DNA of 64,000 nt. It comes from Delphinus delphis (lineage: Eukaryota > Chordata > Mammalia > Artiodactyla > Delphinidae). Within the stretch, counting starts at the first letter, position 1, and each line of letters opens with the position of its first letter. Location: the NCBI RefSeq assembly GCF_949987515.2, contig NC_082691.1:61387740-61451739 (forward strand), in the 5' to 3' direction. Shown piece after piece: positions 33,666 through 45,945 of the stretch. The position numbers were made by a program, and so were the translations under genes. Under the pieces are notes generated by a model. The model was not told the DNA's origin and did no database searches. It saw only the letters and a program-made list of their open reading frames with translations.

Positions 33666-36600
33666 CCTTAGTCCAGAAGGACCTTGTTTGCCCCCCGGAG
33701 GTGAAGGGAGCAAATAGTGTTTTTAAAACAAACCGACGCAACAGCCCTGGTGCTTGTGGGTTTTAGTAGCAGGAAGTCAGGAGAAGACCCGTTGCTAAAT
33801 GTAGTTCTATCTGGTGACTCGAGTGGTGAGCAGTTTTTAAAGGCCAAAAGTCAGAGTCTGAAATGAACAGATGAGTATTTGAAGAAGAAGGGAGTTATCG
33901 TCTTTGGAGTGACTGTTAATATATAAAACTGTAATTCTTATATCTGTGTAAATAGTCCCACCTGTTGCGTACACTTTAATTGGATGAATGTGTTAATGAA
34001 ATGTATATTTTTAAACCCCAGTAAACTGCTACTTTAGATAATGGTTAATATGAGTCCTGCTTAATTTGGACAGAGCATTAAAAAATTGAAAACAGTTTCT
34101 TAAGGAGATTAATTATCATAACTCTGCCTGCAAGATGCAGTAAAAGCCCTAGGTGCTTTTGAAAAGCCATGTTCACTAGAGTTCAGGGAAAGACACTGAA
34201 AAATGGAAATTTTAGTAGTTAAACGATATGTGTTTATGTAGAAACAGAGGGGTAAGGGTGCCCCTGATCTGAGGAAAACAAATTCTACCTTTTCAGTTAT
34301 GTTTTATGCTTATGAACTTTTTGTCAAAACGGTTAATGATAAATGAATTAAGACACCCTCGCTTCCCAGTTCATGAAAAGAAGTAGAAGTTAACTCTGGC
34401 TAGAGATGCAGACTATAGAAGATAAACGTTTCCATATCATTGCGTTATGCATCATATTATCTGCATTCACAGTTGAGCACAGATGAATAGTGAAAACACC
34501 ATCATTTCCATTTCTGTACCCCTTTTACTCATGTGCTTATAAATGTGAGAAATTTGAGTAGGTGGTTGGTAAAGTGGAATATTCAATAATGTAATTTAAC
34601 TGCTCTGTTCTGTACTATCAGCATTCCCCTTTGCATAAATTAAAAATGGGAATGACATGTCTAGTTTTTTCCATCTTCTTAATACTGGTTTGTATATTCA
34701 AAATGTAGAACAACTCTCTAGTCACCTTACTTTAATTAATTGTTATTAAAGTGATTTCTGCTGTGTAACTAAAAATATTGACTTTTCCTAAGATTAGCCC
34801 TTAAAAAAAATTTTTGTTTTTGAGAAAAAGAATTAGTGCTGACCATACTGTGATTTGTGATTCATAATTAACACAGCTGAAGGTACTGTAGTCACCACAT
34901 CGAAGAATAACAAAAGACAGTTTCTTGAGAATGGAAGATTAGTGCAAGAATAAAGGCTAATAAGCTGGTTTTTAAAAAATGATTATCTTTTTAAGATTAA
35001 AATTTGCATTTAGCAGTTATGTATATTTAGAAGCTTGGTAAAGAAGGGGGAATAAGAAAGGGTTTGTTAAATTAGTAGTTTTTGTTTCTTTGGTATACTG
35101 ATGGAGTGTCTTAATTCAGTTTTTTTTATAGCGCTGATAATTTCTTTTAACAAAGAGTATATTTGTATGGGTTTATTTTCTTAAATATGTTTCATTCAGA
35201 GCAGGGGCAAATAGTTGACACCTGTGCTATTAATTCATAGTAAGAGCAAATGAAGAAGACCTAGTTGCTGAAAGTTGGAGAAGTAAAGCGTTTATCTTTT
35301 TTCTTATCTAAATTCCTAGATTTGTGCACTTAGTCCTTTTAGTATTTTGGGGGTTAGGATGACTGGGGCCTGGTGGAAGCACAGTGACACTGAGAACTGT
35401 GGCAGCCTTTCTTAACCAAGTCTCTAGAGAATGGAGCCCTAATGTCTTAAGGCATCTATTGTATGCAATTAATTAATTTTTTTCTCCTGTGCATTTAGAA
35501 TGTTTCTAGTTATATATCTTTCTTAGGAAATTTAAGAAAACAGTCATTCACATAATCTTGTGTTTGGTAATTCAGATGAGGAACCCCAGTTGAGAAAGTT
35601 TGGAAGAGGATCACAAATTACTTTTTCTTATTAAATGATGGGAACAGATCAAAGTGCGTACCTTAAATCCTAGTTAAGACCGGAAGATGGAATACACTTA
35701 GGTGAAAAAGCACCTTTCCAGCAGCATTTGCTTTAATGAGATTTTTACCTGTATTTCAGTGGATGGGCTCATTAGGGAAACTTAATAGAAGCATGTTTGT
35801 CATCATTCTGAGATTTAGGGAACCAGGTGATGAATCTTATTATTTTAAAACCTAGGCTTTATTATACTCCGTGTTGAGTTAATTTTTTAGTTATCTATTA
35901 TAGAGTTGATGTGTTTATTCAGTTACAAGTTGTACAGATGTTTGGGCATTATAAAGTAACTCCATCTGAAAATTGAGAAAAGGGATATTTCTAAATTAGT
36001 GGGAAGTTATTTCTGTAAGTTTATAAAACTTATTTTAATTGAGGTTTGTATTGTTACTGTCTCCTAATAGGGAAATATGGTGCTAATAAGATTCAAAATT
36101 ATCTTTCTTTAGAGGGTGTCATGTAATTTATAGAAAAGGAAAACCTAAACAATACCACTTTCTAAAAAAAAATTTAGAAGTCTGACAAGTTGAATTGTTA
36201 CTAGTTCCGTCATAATGAATTACCAAATTAAATGAGGTTTTCTGTGTTGGTTTATGTTTTTCTCTCTTTGGGACGTGTATTTTGGCTATATTCGCTCTTA
36301 TTTAGTTCCCTCTAGAGAACCAGAAGAGAGGTGCTTAATTCACATATTTCAGTTTACAGAGATTTCCTAGAACTTCTTAGGACTGAATTATTGTATATCA
36401 GAATATGATTATAAAACATGTAGGAGTTTTTAGGTCAAGTAGGTTTTTCTTCTTTTTGTTATTCTTTTCAGAGTGCTGAGTTTAATACTATTACAGTGAA
36501 CAAAAGCCTTTTCTTTATCACGTTTGTTCTAAAACAGGTCTTTAAGGGAATAGTCTAATATTTAAAAGACTTGGTGGTATCTTAGAGAGGATTTCTTTGG

Positions 36601-37416
36601 CTCTATTGTGTGTCTACATTTTTTCCACTATCAAGTTGCTAAATGTTCATAAAATCAATTATATGCGTGGTAAAATAGTGTTTAATGATCCAGCAAGGAT
36701 GGCAGAGGTAAATTGGACTATAAAATTGTACCAGTCAATGGAGTTCATTTCTAGAGAAACCATGTGGGCTTCTCGTACATCCATGAGTTTGGAAGTAAAA
36801 AGGTGAAATGAATTAATCTAGACAATTTACTGATGGTACTGGGTTGCTTTTGGCCTCCTCCTAATTGATTGGCTTGAGTTTCTTTGGGCGTGTTGTGCCT
36901 ATGAGTATTTCAGTCGTCTGATTGTAATTCAGGTGCCTCCTGTTACTTAGGAAACATGCTTCCTTTTATTGAAGGAGTTTAGGTTATCACTTAAAACAAT
37001 ATGTTAAATAAAATTTGTACTTTTGGCAGACTTATTTCTCTTAATCTTCAAGATGGATGTGGGTTTTCAGGTGTTAGATTATCTCCATTAATTAACTGTA
37101 TTGAATTGTACTCAGTTACTACTTCTTACTAGTATATAGTGCTAAAATGTTTGAACTGGGGATATTGTGATTAATCTACTTTCTATTCCTGAATGTTCTT
37201 TTATTCAATTGAAGGCTTTTATGGGGTGGTAGAAGAGAAATGTCTGCTTCTTCTTAAGAAAAATGACTCTTCTAACCACTATCCCGTCACCCTCCCCCCG
37301 CCCCACACACAAAAAAGCAGCCCACAGGAACTCTGATGGTTAATGTTTCTCACTTGTAATCTCACAGAATCTTTAAACACTCTAGGGAGATACCTTGTGT
37401 TGTATGCTTTGTTATG
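33666..37416. other. Repeat-poor start of ZNRF2 intron 1
   Basis: About 3.7 kb of AT-rich sequence without a recognisable SINE, LINE or LTR copy. It may hold regulatory elements, but I cannot point to specific ones. Confidence 0.5.
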
Positions 37417-37564
37417 CTAAGGTGTGGACTCTGCCGTGGAAGTCTTTGCTTTGGGAGTATTTTGAGTTTTCTTGACTGCAAGGTGGAAGGTGTGCCAGAG
37501 GGAGGAGTGGTTTGTGTTGCACTGGGCATTATCTGATATGAGAGCTGCCTGACTTAAGTACTTT

Positions 37565-37645
37565 TGATGCCTTGCTGTCCACGTAGCCAGAAAGAGCTCT
37601 GTTGTTTTACTCACAGGTAGTGTCTACAGCAAGTCCTCCGTCTGC
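37565..37645 (+). other. Candidate degenerate orthologue of the MIR550A1 hairpin locus
   Basis: In ZNRF2 intron 1, about 4.6 kb past the start codon, four short blocks occur in the same order as in the human mir-550a-1 precursor as I remember it: GATGCxTTGCTG, AGAGCxCTGTTGTT, TAGTGTCT and CAAGTC. Human MIR550A1 lies on the same strand about 5 kb into the same intron. The stem arms that hold the mature human miRNA are missing or replaced here, so no miR-550 hairpin would form. The call is an inference from remembered sequence; alignment would settle it. Confidence 0.5.
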
Positions 37646-37675
37646 CTCCAATTTGATTGCTTTGCCTGGTAACAA
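37617..37675 (+). other. Exon-like segment with acceptor and donor signals in ZNRF2 intron 1
   Basis: The segment is preceded by TTTTACTCACAG and followed by GTAAGT (37676-37681), fair 3' and good 5' splice signals. In one frame it reads VVSTASPPSASNLIALPGN without a stop. It overlaps the 3' part of the MIR550-like segment. The polypyrimidine tract is weak, and short exon-like stretches arise by chance in long introns, so this is only a candidate alternative or cryptic exon. Confidence 0.2.
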
Positions 37676-38049
37676 GTAAGTAGGTTCTTATTTATTTTCT
37701 GGTTGCCAATACCACTAATTAGATACCAGTTTTTTTCAGTTTATTATTTATCTTGTTTTTGTAAGAATTGCCTTAATGTTATACTTACTGTATATACTGG
37801 GTATATGTACAACCGGGTATTTTAGCAAATGAGTTAAAAAAGAAGTATAGGAACTGCTTTTTGTAGCACAGTACCTCCTAAATGTTTTAATTTTGCATGT
37901 ATGTACTTGACTGGTGTTATTAATGAATTAAATTTGTTCTACGTTTATTTAAGTGTTTAGAAATTGGGGCAAACATGCCCTTTGTATGAAAAAAAGTGTT
38001 CAGAAATACCTTAGGTTTGATGGTATTCAGTTGCGGATAGTTTTCTATG

Positions 38050-38525
38050 CTGCTTATTAAATTACTACAAATTTAGCTGCCTAAAGCAACACATCTTTAT
38101 GATCTCACAGTTTCCATGGGTTAGGAGTCTGGGTGCAGCTTAGTTTGGGTCCTCGGCAAGACTGCAATCAAGGTATTGGCCAGGACTGGGTTGTTTATCT
38201 AGAGTCTGGGCTGGGGAAGGGTCTGCTTTCAAGCTCCCTCCCTCAGGTTGCTGGCAGAGTTCATTTCATCATGGTTGTTAAGCTCTTGCCAACTTGCTTC
38301 TTCAAAGCCAGCAAAGGAGAGACTAGCAAGATGGGCTGGTGCTACAGTCTTATGTAAATATGTACATGTAATCACACACAGCCCATTGCCTTTGCTGCAT
38401 TCCATTGGTTATAAACAAGTCACAGGTCCTGCTCATACTCAAGGGGGAGGGAATGACAGAAAGGTGTAAATATCAGGAGGCAGGGATCACGTGTGGCCAC
38501 ACTGATTATAGACTTAGGTTGACCA
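38050..38525 (-). mobile_element. MaLR LTR (MLT1-like)
   Basis: ATCTCACAGTTTCCATGGGT, CAATCAAGGTATTGGCCAGG, ATAAACAAGTCACAGGTCCT and AGGAGGCAGGGATCACG in order match a reversed late MLT1 subtype. Confidence 0.78.
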
Positions 38526-38624
38526 GCTAAACATACAATTGTTCTAACCATATTTTTGAACTCATTATTTATTTACTTTGAAGAAGTTGTAATATTGTAG
38601 GTGCTAAGGGTTGTTTAAGTAAAC

Positions 38625-39320
38625 ATGAATCGAGCCCCTCCTAGGGGCTGGGCATTGTAGTTGTCAGGGGTACAAACATGGGGCTTCTGGCTGTTCTTGC
38701 TCAGCTCTCAGTTGAATTTGAGATGATTATACACTTGTAACAGGTGCTATAATAAGTAGGACTGTTAACAAAATACTTTGTTGAGGTATCAATACTAGAG
38801 CAGTCTAAGAATACCTCACAGAGGAAGATAACATTTGAACTGTGTTTTGAAGGATTTAGAAGTTTTCTGCAGGGAGGACAGTACAGACTAAAGAAGAATC
38901 CACAAAAGCCTTGGCTTTGATACAGAATGTTGAAAAGTTGTGTGTCTGGATTGTAGAGTGCAAAGAGGAATGATAGATGAGAACATGAAGCTAGAAGAAT
39001 AGCCTTGAACCAGTTGTTGAAGGATTTTACAGTGCTACAAGTTTGTTTTACTTAACTGAGTTTTAAAGCAGGGTGGTATCATGATCAGGCCAGGGGCACC
39101 ATTACAATCATAGTTTATATGATGGCAGCCTTCAAAGCTGTATACAATTGCCCTGATGATGATTAAATTGCTTGTTAGGAGTGGGAGAGTGGTAGCAGGA
39201 AGCTAAGCTAGGACTCTATTAGAATATAATTGGTGGAAGATGCCTAAATTGAAATCATGGCATAGGTGAGGAAGAGGATTTGAGATTTCTAATATACAAC
39301 TGATAGAATTGAGAACGGGG
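38625..39320 (-). mobile_element. L2 LINE fragment
   Basis: GGGGCTGGGCATTGTAGTTG followed by an AACATTTGAACTGTGTTTTG-type block and AGCAGGGTGGTATCATGATC suggest the reversed L2 3' half. Confidence 0.6.
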
Positions 39321-39859
39321 GTGTGTAGTGTTGTCATTAACCAATATTAAAAATAAAGAAAAGAACAAGTTTTAGGAAATGATAATGAGTCCTTTTAGGC
39401 TTGTTAAATTTTGAGGATTTCCATCTAGAAGCATCTTTTAAACAATTGGAACTGTAAGTCTCTAATTTAGGACATTACAAAAAATTGAGAAATGGTCAGT
39501 TTGCAGATCATAAGTGAAGCTGAACAGTGGGTAGGATACTGAGGGATGGATGTAAATTGAGGAGCAAGCATGGAACACCGGGGAGCAAGAATTTTAAGAT
39601 ACAGGCAGAGTAGGAGGCCAGCGATTACAATTAAAGCACAAGGAAAAGAAGTGGTTTAAAATGTTTTTTATTAAAAAAATGTGTTCATTAGACAAAACTA
39701 AAATGTGGAAAATACAGAAAGGCACATATAAGCAATTGCAAATCATTTGTAATATTACCATGAGAAATAACCAGAATAAATTGCTGATGTCTGTTTTTTC
39801 CATATATATGTCTTAGATAGAAAATTGTAAAGTCATTCTTGTATATTCTTTTGATTTTA

Positions 39860-40035
39860 AACCTTACTGATGTTCTAATAAAAGATTTTAAAACTACAGA
39901 TTTCCCTCCAAGAATTGGCTTTAGCTGAATGCCACAAATTTTGAAGTGTTTTGTTAACATTCAGTTAAAAATATTTTCTAATTTCCCTTGTGATTTCTTC
40001 TTTGATCCATGGGTTACATATTCCTTGATAAAATG
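39860..40035 (-). mobile_element. Ancient L1 ORF2 fragment
   Basis: GCTTTAGCTGAATGCCACAA and TTTCCCTTGTGATTTCTTCT, TTGATCCATGGGTTA match reversed L1 ORF2 text. Confidence 0.65.
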
Positions 40036-40104
40036 CTCTTTCTACTTCATCAGTTTCTTCTATCATTTTTTTTTACAGCATTATTTTTAATGACTGCCTG
40101 CTAC

Positions 40105-40800
40105 TCCAGAATTCATTCAATAAATATTTAATGAAGACCTACTTTGCCTTGCACTGTCCTGAGGATTTAGAAGTGAAGAAAGCTCCGTGCTTTCATGAGC
40201 CTTATATTCTGCTTGGGGGAGACAGTAAACAAACAAGTAAGATATATAGTGTGTCAGAGGGCGTAGAATGTGATGGAGAAAATGGAGTGGAAAGGTAGAT
40301 GGAGATTGTGGGGTGGAGATTTGTCCCTATTTTAAATAGGGTTTTAGGGATAACCTCTCTGATAAGGTGACATTCAAGCAGAGACTTAGGGAGTAAGCCA
40401 TGAAGGATCTCTAGGGGAGAAGCAAACCCAGGCAGAAGAACAGTAACTAGAAAGGTACAAAGGTGTGATTGTAATGAATGTTCCTGATGTGTTCTGGGGA
40501 CAGCTATGAAACCAGTGTAGTTGGAGTGCAGAGGGTGGTAGAAGATGAGAGGAGTGGGGTGGGGCAGTCTCATGAAATGCCTCATAACCATTGACCTGGT
40601 TTTTAGAGTTTTGTTTTAGAGATGGGGAAGCATTAGAGAGTTTTTTTGAGAAGATTGACGTAACCTGACTTAGGCTCTTAAAGGATTGCTCTGGCCGCTG
40701 TGTGGGAGTAGACCCTAGAGACCAAGAGTCGAGCAAAGATGCAAAAACTCTTGGCAAGAGATAACAATGGCTTGGACAGGGTGGCGGCACTGGCGTTGGT
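40105..40800 (-). mobile_element. L2 LINE 3' half
   Basis: ATTCATTCAATAAATATTTA, TTTCATGAGCCTTATATTCT, GGTGACATTCAAGCAGAGAC and GGATTGCTCTGGCCGCTGTG in the expected reversed order. Confidence 0.8.
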
Positions 40801-40877
40801 GAAGAGTTGCCAGACTCTAGATATCCGATTCTTTGAAGATGGAACCAACTGGATTAGATGCAGAGGAGTGAAGGATT

Positions 40878-41098
40878 AGCCAACCCTTGAACAACGTGTG
40901 GGTTAAGGGTACAGGTGCTCTGGGCAGTCCATTTTCATTTGTACCCCCCTCTGAAATCGCCATTCCTCCACATCCACGGTTAGGTGTGGGGGGTCAACCA
41001 ACTGCAGATGGTGTACTGCAGTATTTACTATATTGAGGAAAGTCCATGGATAATTTGACTCCCACAGTTCAAACTTGTGTTGTTCAGTGGTCAACTGC
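40878..41098. mobile_element. Tigger-type (pogo) DNA transposon MITE
   Basis: The ends CCTTGAACAACGTG and its near-complement GTGTTGTTCAGTGGTCAACTG are imperfect inverted repeats; the interior has the CATCCACGGTTAGGTG and CAACTGCAGATGG blocks known from MER2/Tigger MITEs. Confidence 0.75.
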
Positions 41099-41673
41099 AG
41101 TTAGTTTGCAGTTTGGTGGTACTGTTAAACGTACTATTGCTGTCAAAATCCTGGCATGCAAATTGTTATATTTCTCCAGTTCTTAGAAATTTATCAGAGA
41201 CAAGGAATCGTTAGAACCAAAGATATGCATTTGTTCAAGGCATTTGATCTTTATTGCTGAAACTGCCCTTTAGAAGGGGCAGCTTCTTCAAGCAAGGTAT
41301 AATTTTTAGGACTATCCATATCATTTTTTTTTTCTTCCCATGAAAACTCAAATGAGGTTTTTGGTACTTAACAAGTGCATATTGGTAGGTGCATTTCGAG
41401 TAATAGCCGTCAGAACCATTATTTTATTCAGTGTGTGTGTGTGCTCCCTCTCTCTCTCTCTCTTTTTTATTTTTACAATAAAGAAATTTAGTATATCAAA
41501 AAAAAGAGTAAGTACATTGCATCATTTGAATTTAGTAAATTTTGACCATTAGGAATTTAATAAATTCCTAATTTTTGCTTGAATTGTGAGTAGTCCGTGA
41601 TAGTTCATTAATTTATCCTATTTGTATACATGTGAGCTGAGAAAAAGAACAAAGAAACCATATATATATCTGT

Positions 41674-41677
41674 GTGT

Positions 41678-41747
<70 letters not shown>

Positions 41748-41748
41748 G
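41674..41748. repeat. Compound (GT)n(TA)n microsatellite
   Basis: About 24 GT units run directly into about 11 TA units; the two blocks make an extended Z-DNA/cruciform-prone tract. Confidence 0.95.
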
Positions 41749-41839
41749 TGGGTTGTTACATGTAATTTGTTTGAAAGAGCCAGGTCTTGGTTTGAACAAT
41801 AAATGTTACTATTTTTATTATTGATTTTTATTTCATTAG

Positions 41840-42130
41840 TGTTTTATCTTTTAGTTTCTTTCTCATTTTGTAGTTAATTTTATTTTCTCTTAGCTTCTTA
41901 GTTCATTTATTTTTCTTTTTTTTAAATAATAAAAGCATTTAAGGCTATGATTACTCTTCAATACATACAGTTACTTCCCACAGCTTTAGACATTTAGTAT
42001 TTTCATTGTCATTAAGTATACTTTTTTCATTTTAAGTCAGCTCTGTTGAGGAATAATTATATTAACTACATTTAGATTTTTTTCTTTAACCTGGGAGTTA
42101 TTTTAAAGTGTAGCTGTGGTAAATTTTTAG
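41840..42130 (-). mobile_element. Ancient L1 ORF2 fragment
   Basis: AAGCATTTAAGGCTATGATT, TTCCCACAGCTTTAGACATT and AGTATTTTCATTGTCATT resemble reversed L1 ORF2. Confidence 0.5.
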
Positions 42131-42689
42131 GTGGTAAATTTACTGTTGTTGTTCTTGCTACCCTTTTGTTATTTCTGGTGTCAACTAGGAAGGCAGCTGT
42201 GCACACCACTATATCACCAATGCTGCACGGCTCTAGTATTAACTAGGAATATTACATTGTAGTCAGAGACTCTGAAGACTTTTTCAACTGCACATGATAG
42301 ATATACAATGCAAAATAGCATTAAATGGAAAAACAGTATATTGTCTCAAATTATTAGAAAGGATCCTAAAATAGCCCACAGAATCAAAGGAACAAGTTCG
42401 GGAACCAGGGTCCGTGGAGCTGAAATTGAGCAATTCTGTGTGTGTGCGTGCACATCCACACCCTGGTTTCCTTTTACTTGTTACCTAGTTTTATCCTCTT
42501 GTATTGATTATTAGGCCTTCTTTAAGCTGATGGCCTGAAGGCTCACCCTTACTTCCATCCATATGTTATCTGAGTGGCCTGAAGGGTATATTTCCCTCCA
42601 GCTCCAGCAGAAGGACTCTGATTTGAGTTCTGTGCCTATCCATAAATCAGTCACCGAAGTGTAGGAGATGGAATGCTCTCTCTGTATGT

Positions 42690-42895
42690 GCAGGTGGTAT
42701 TCTGTTATTATGGGGAAGAGTTTGGGTTTTCAAGTCAGGCTGCCTGGATTAAGTCCATCCATACTGTGTGACCTTAAGCAAGTTATTTAATCCCTCCTTA
42801 CCTTAGTTTTTTCATCTCTAAAATCAGGATAAAAATCTTGTTTTGTGGTATTGTGAGGCTTAAAGTAATCTGTATAAGGTATATCATTATTTTAA
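42690..42895 (+). mobile_element. MIR SINE
   Basis: TTTTCAAGTCAGGCTGCCTG, GTGTGACCTTAAGCAAGTTA and TTTTTTCATCTCTAAAATCA in order. Confidence 0.85.
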
Positions 42896-44494
42896 ACTAA
42901 CATTTGAACCTCCATCAAAAATGAAGACATTCAAGACTCACATCCCTCTTCTCATTCTCACCCTCTTCAGGAAGACCATGTCCTTTACTCTTCTCAACTT
43001 CTCAGATTTTGTAAAAAAAAAATCCAAAATTTTAGTTTTAACTTTTCTATATGTCTCTGTTTCCACGAATCTCCCCTGAATGTCTGAATTAAGTTTTACA
43101 GTGCATTTACTGTGTTAGTCAGATGGTAAAAACTTCGTAAATATTCAGTGTTCTAAAGATACATTTTGTATTTGATAACAAGGCTAATGATCACCAAAAT
43201 TATTGTTTATTTACATCATATATAAAAACTTATTTCTCCAGAGAGAAGTGTTATGTTTTTATTTGTGTAAAGTAGGTATGTGTAAACTGAATTTTTGAGC
43301 CAAAGAAAATAGGTATAATGTGGACTATACAAATGGGGACAATCATAAAGTTGTCTTAGAAATAAAATTATGCTGTGCTTAATAATAGCTCTTTTTTTCA
43401 TAACCATTTGACTGTGCTACAAAACATTCTTAATCAGTCTGAATATGTTTTGTGGGTGGTTGGAGATGGTTGGGGGAGATGGTTGGTGAGAAGTTAAGGC
43501 AGGTCAGTCCTTTTGTTAAGTGTATGCTACTTCTCCAGGGAAGTATCTGAGGAACTTAGCATTTTTATGTTGTATGATTTACTGCATCTCAGGCAACCTG
43601 GTTGACATGGCATTTGATAAAGGAATATACTGCTTTGCTGGTCTTTTGACATGCTCTGGTCTGAGATCTCTAAGGTCTTGATTTGGAATTTTTCAAATTT
43701 CCCGTCTATTATAACATGTCTTCAAAAAGTACATCTGGTCACCTTGAAATCTCAGTTCCTTAGTAACTCCCATGTTTCACTCTTTCCACCATCTTGCCAC
43801 TTAAAGAGTTCTTCGGAGGGATGTCATTAGTTTCCTTAAGAAAAAATGTAAATGAAGAATATTTAATATTATAGACCACTTTTAGTGTCTTTTTAAACAT
43901 AGAACTAATACTGTTACTTTTATGTATTAATTTATGGATTTGGAAAGTGATTTCACAAGCACTAACTCATTTGCGTCTCATAAGAAGTGTGTAGGGTAGA
44001 TAATTTCCTTAGTTATTTGCAGATGTGAATCAAGTTAGATGAACTACCTGCATTTGTTGTATTTTAAATGTTACTTATTCTGTATCTTAGTAATTAACTT
44101 CTACTAATTCAGCATCCTGTTCACAGTTGGCTGCTTTTCTTTTCCTGTACAACTTAAAAAAAATTTTTGTTTAGTTTTGCATGTAGTCGCCAAACCCTCC
44201 CTCAGTTGTATATTTACATTTGTTCATAAGCTATGTATTCTGTGAATTTCATGTTCTTGTTAAATCTCTTCTGGGGCCTTCTGACCAACCGCATTCTGAA
44301 TTAGTTATTGGGGGAGGTCTCTGTTCATTATCATTCTGGGAGTTTCATTTTTCTCTCAGGTTAAATCTCCTAGTTCCTTGGTCTCATGTCTTTTCTTTCT
44401 TCATGTATTACACTGTTTTTAGTAGAAAACACTCTTCTGTGTCTTACTGAGAAAGAATGTGTGTAAAGTAAAAGACATTAAGACTTCAGTGTCT
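42896..44494. other. Intron sequence without confident features
   Basis: Only a faint MIR-like patch near 43960-44040. Confidence 0.45.
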
Positions 44495-45732
44495 GAAAGA
44501 AAATATTTTATTTCTGCCCTCACTCTTGATTGACAGTTTGACTTGATATAGAATTCTAGGTTGGAAATTATTTTTCCTCAGAATTTTAATGTTTTAAATT
44601 TGCTCTGTTGTTTTCTGGCTTCTGGTGTTGCTGTTGAGCACACCCATGTCATTCTGGTTTTTGATCCTTTGTGTGAAACATCTCCCCCTACCCCCCACCC
44701 CAAGCATTTCGGATCTTCTTTAGCCCTAGGGTTATAAAATTTCATTATTGTATACCTTAAGATATGTCTGTGTTCATCCATTGCACTGCATACTGGCAGG
44801 CCCTTTCAATCTGCTAACTCTTTCATTTTGGGTAGTTTTTAGAAAATTATTTCTGTGATTATGTCTTCTTCCAATTTCCTTTCTCATTATTTCAGTGTTG
44901 GACACTTAGAGTGATCTTTTTTTTTAAAAAAATAAATTTATTTGTGGCTGTGTTGGGTCTTCGTTGCGGTGCACGGACTTCTCATCGCGGTGGCTTCTCG
45001 TTGCAGAGCATGGGCTCTAGGCACGTGGGCTCAGTAGTTGTGCCTCACAGGCTCTAGAGCGCAGGCTCAGTAGTTGTGGCGTGCAGGCTCAGTAGTTGTG
45101 GTGCACAGGCTTAGTTGCTCAGTGGCATGTGGGATCTTCCCGGACCAGGGATCAAACCCGTGTCCCCTGAATTGGCAGGCGGATTCTCAACCACTGTGCC
45201 ACCAGGGAAGCCCTAGAGTGATCTTTTGCTTTATCTTTTCTCTCTTTTTTAAAAAAAATATCTCTTTCAATCTCTTTTTGGGGGGATTATTTTCCCCAAC
45301 TTTATTTCTAACCTTTTAGTGAATTTTTGTTTCTGTAATCTTTTTTACTTTCCAAAAGCTTTCTTTTTATAATGAATTTTTTCATACATTCCATTTTTGT
45401 TTTGTGGGTACAGTATCTTTTTCTAAGAATATTAAAATGTGTTTTTGTGTACGTGTGTATGCATATGCTTTTTTTTTTTTCCTTCTTGATCAGTTTCTTG
45501 CCAGTTGCATTTTCCCTTTGTTTAGCTTCAGTCATTCATTAGGTTCTTTCTTCGAATGTTTGATCGTCTTTGGCTGGTTACTCATTCTTTAAGGCACTGA
45601 AAAGCTGATTGGAAGCTCTCTCTGCAGGTAAGGTCATCTATCTGAGCCATTTTCTGAGGAATAGTAAATTACTGTCTTTTCTCTTGGCTGGTCATATTTT
45701 CCAAAATGGCTTTTCTCTTTTCTCAGCTGGAG
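44495..45732 (-). mobile_element. Ancient LINE-like repeat, tentative, split by a CHR-1 SINE
   Basis: ATAGAATTCTAGGTTGGAAA, CTGGCTTCTGGTGTTGCTGT and CTCTTTCATTTTGGGTAG resume after the SINE with GAATATTAAAATG and a CTGATTGGAAGCTCTC block. This order recalls a common old mammalian repeat (L1/HAL1 5' type). The class is uncertain. Confidence 0.4.
44921..45213 (-). mobile_element. CHR-1-like SINE
   Basis: Reverse copy with a repeated AGTAGTTGTG motif. The duplication TAGAGTGATCTTTT is at 44907-44920 and 45214-45227. Confidence 0.93.
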
Positions 45733-45738
45733 GACATT

Positions 45739-45945
45739 TTTTTTTTTTTTTTGTGGTACGCGGGCCTCTCACTGCTGTGGCCTCTCGCGTCGCGGAGCAC
45801 AGGCTCCGGATGCGCAGGCTCAGAGGCCATGGCCCACGGGCCCAGCCCGCTCCGTGGCATGCGGGACCCTCCCGGACCGGGGCACGAACCCACGTCCCCT
45901 GCATCGGCAGGCGGACTCTCAACCGCTGCGCCACCAGGGAAGCCC
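45739..45945 (-). mobile_element. CHR-2-like SINE
   Basis: Full-length reverse copy with T-run; GACATT at 45733-45738 and 45946-45951 is a short target duplication. Confidence 0.92.

Noticed and set aside
33411..33766. Continuation of the ZNRF2 ORF as coding sequence
   Set aside because: The known protein continues with a zinc-finger segment not encoded here, and a good donor ends the exon at 33410. The extension was kept only as a low-interest finding.
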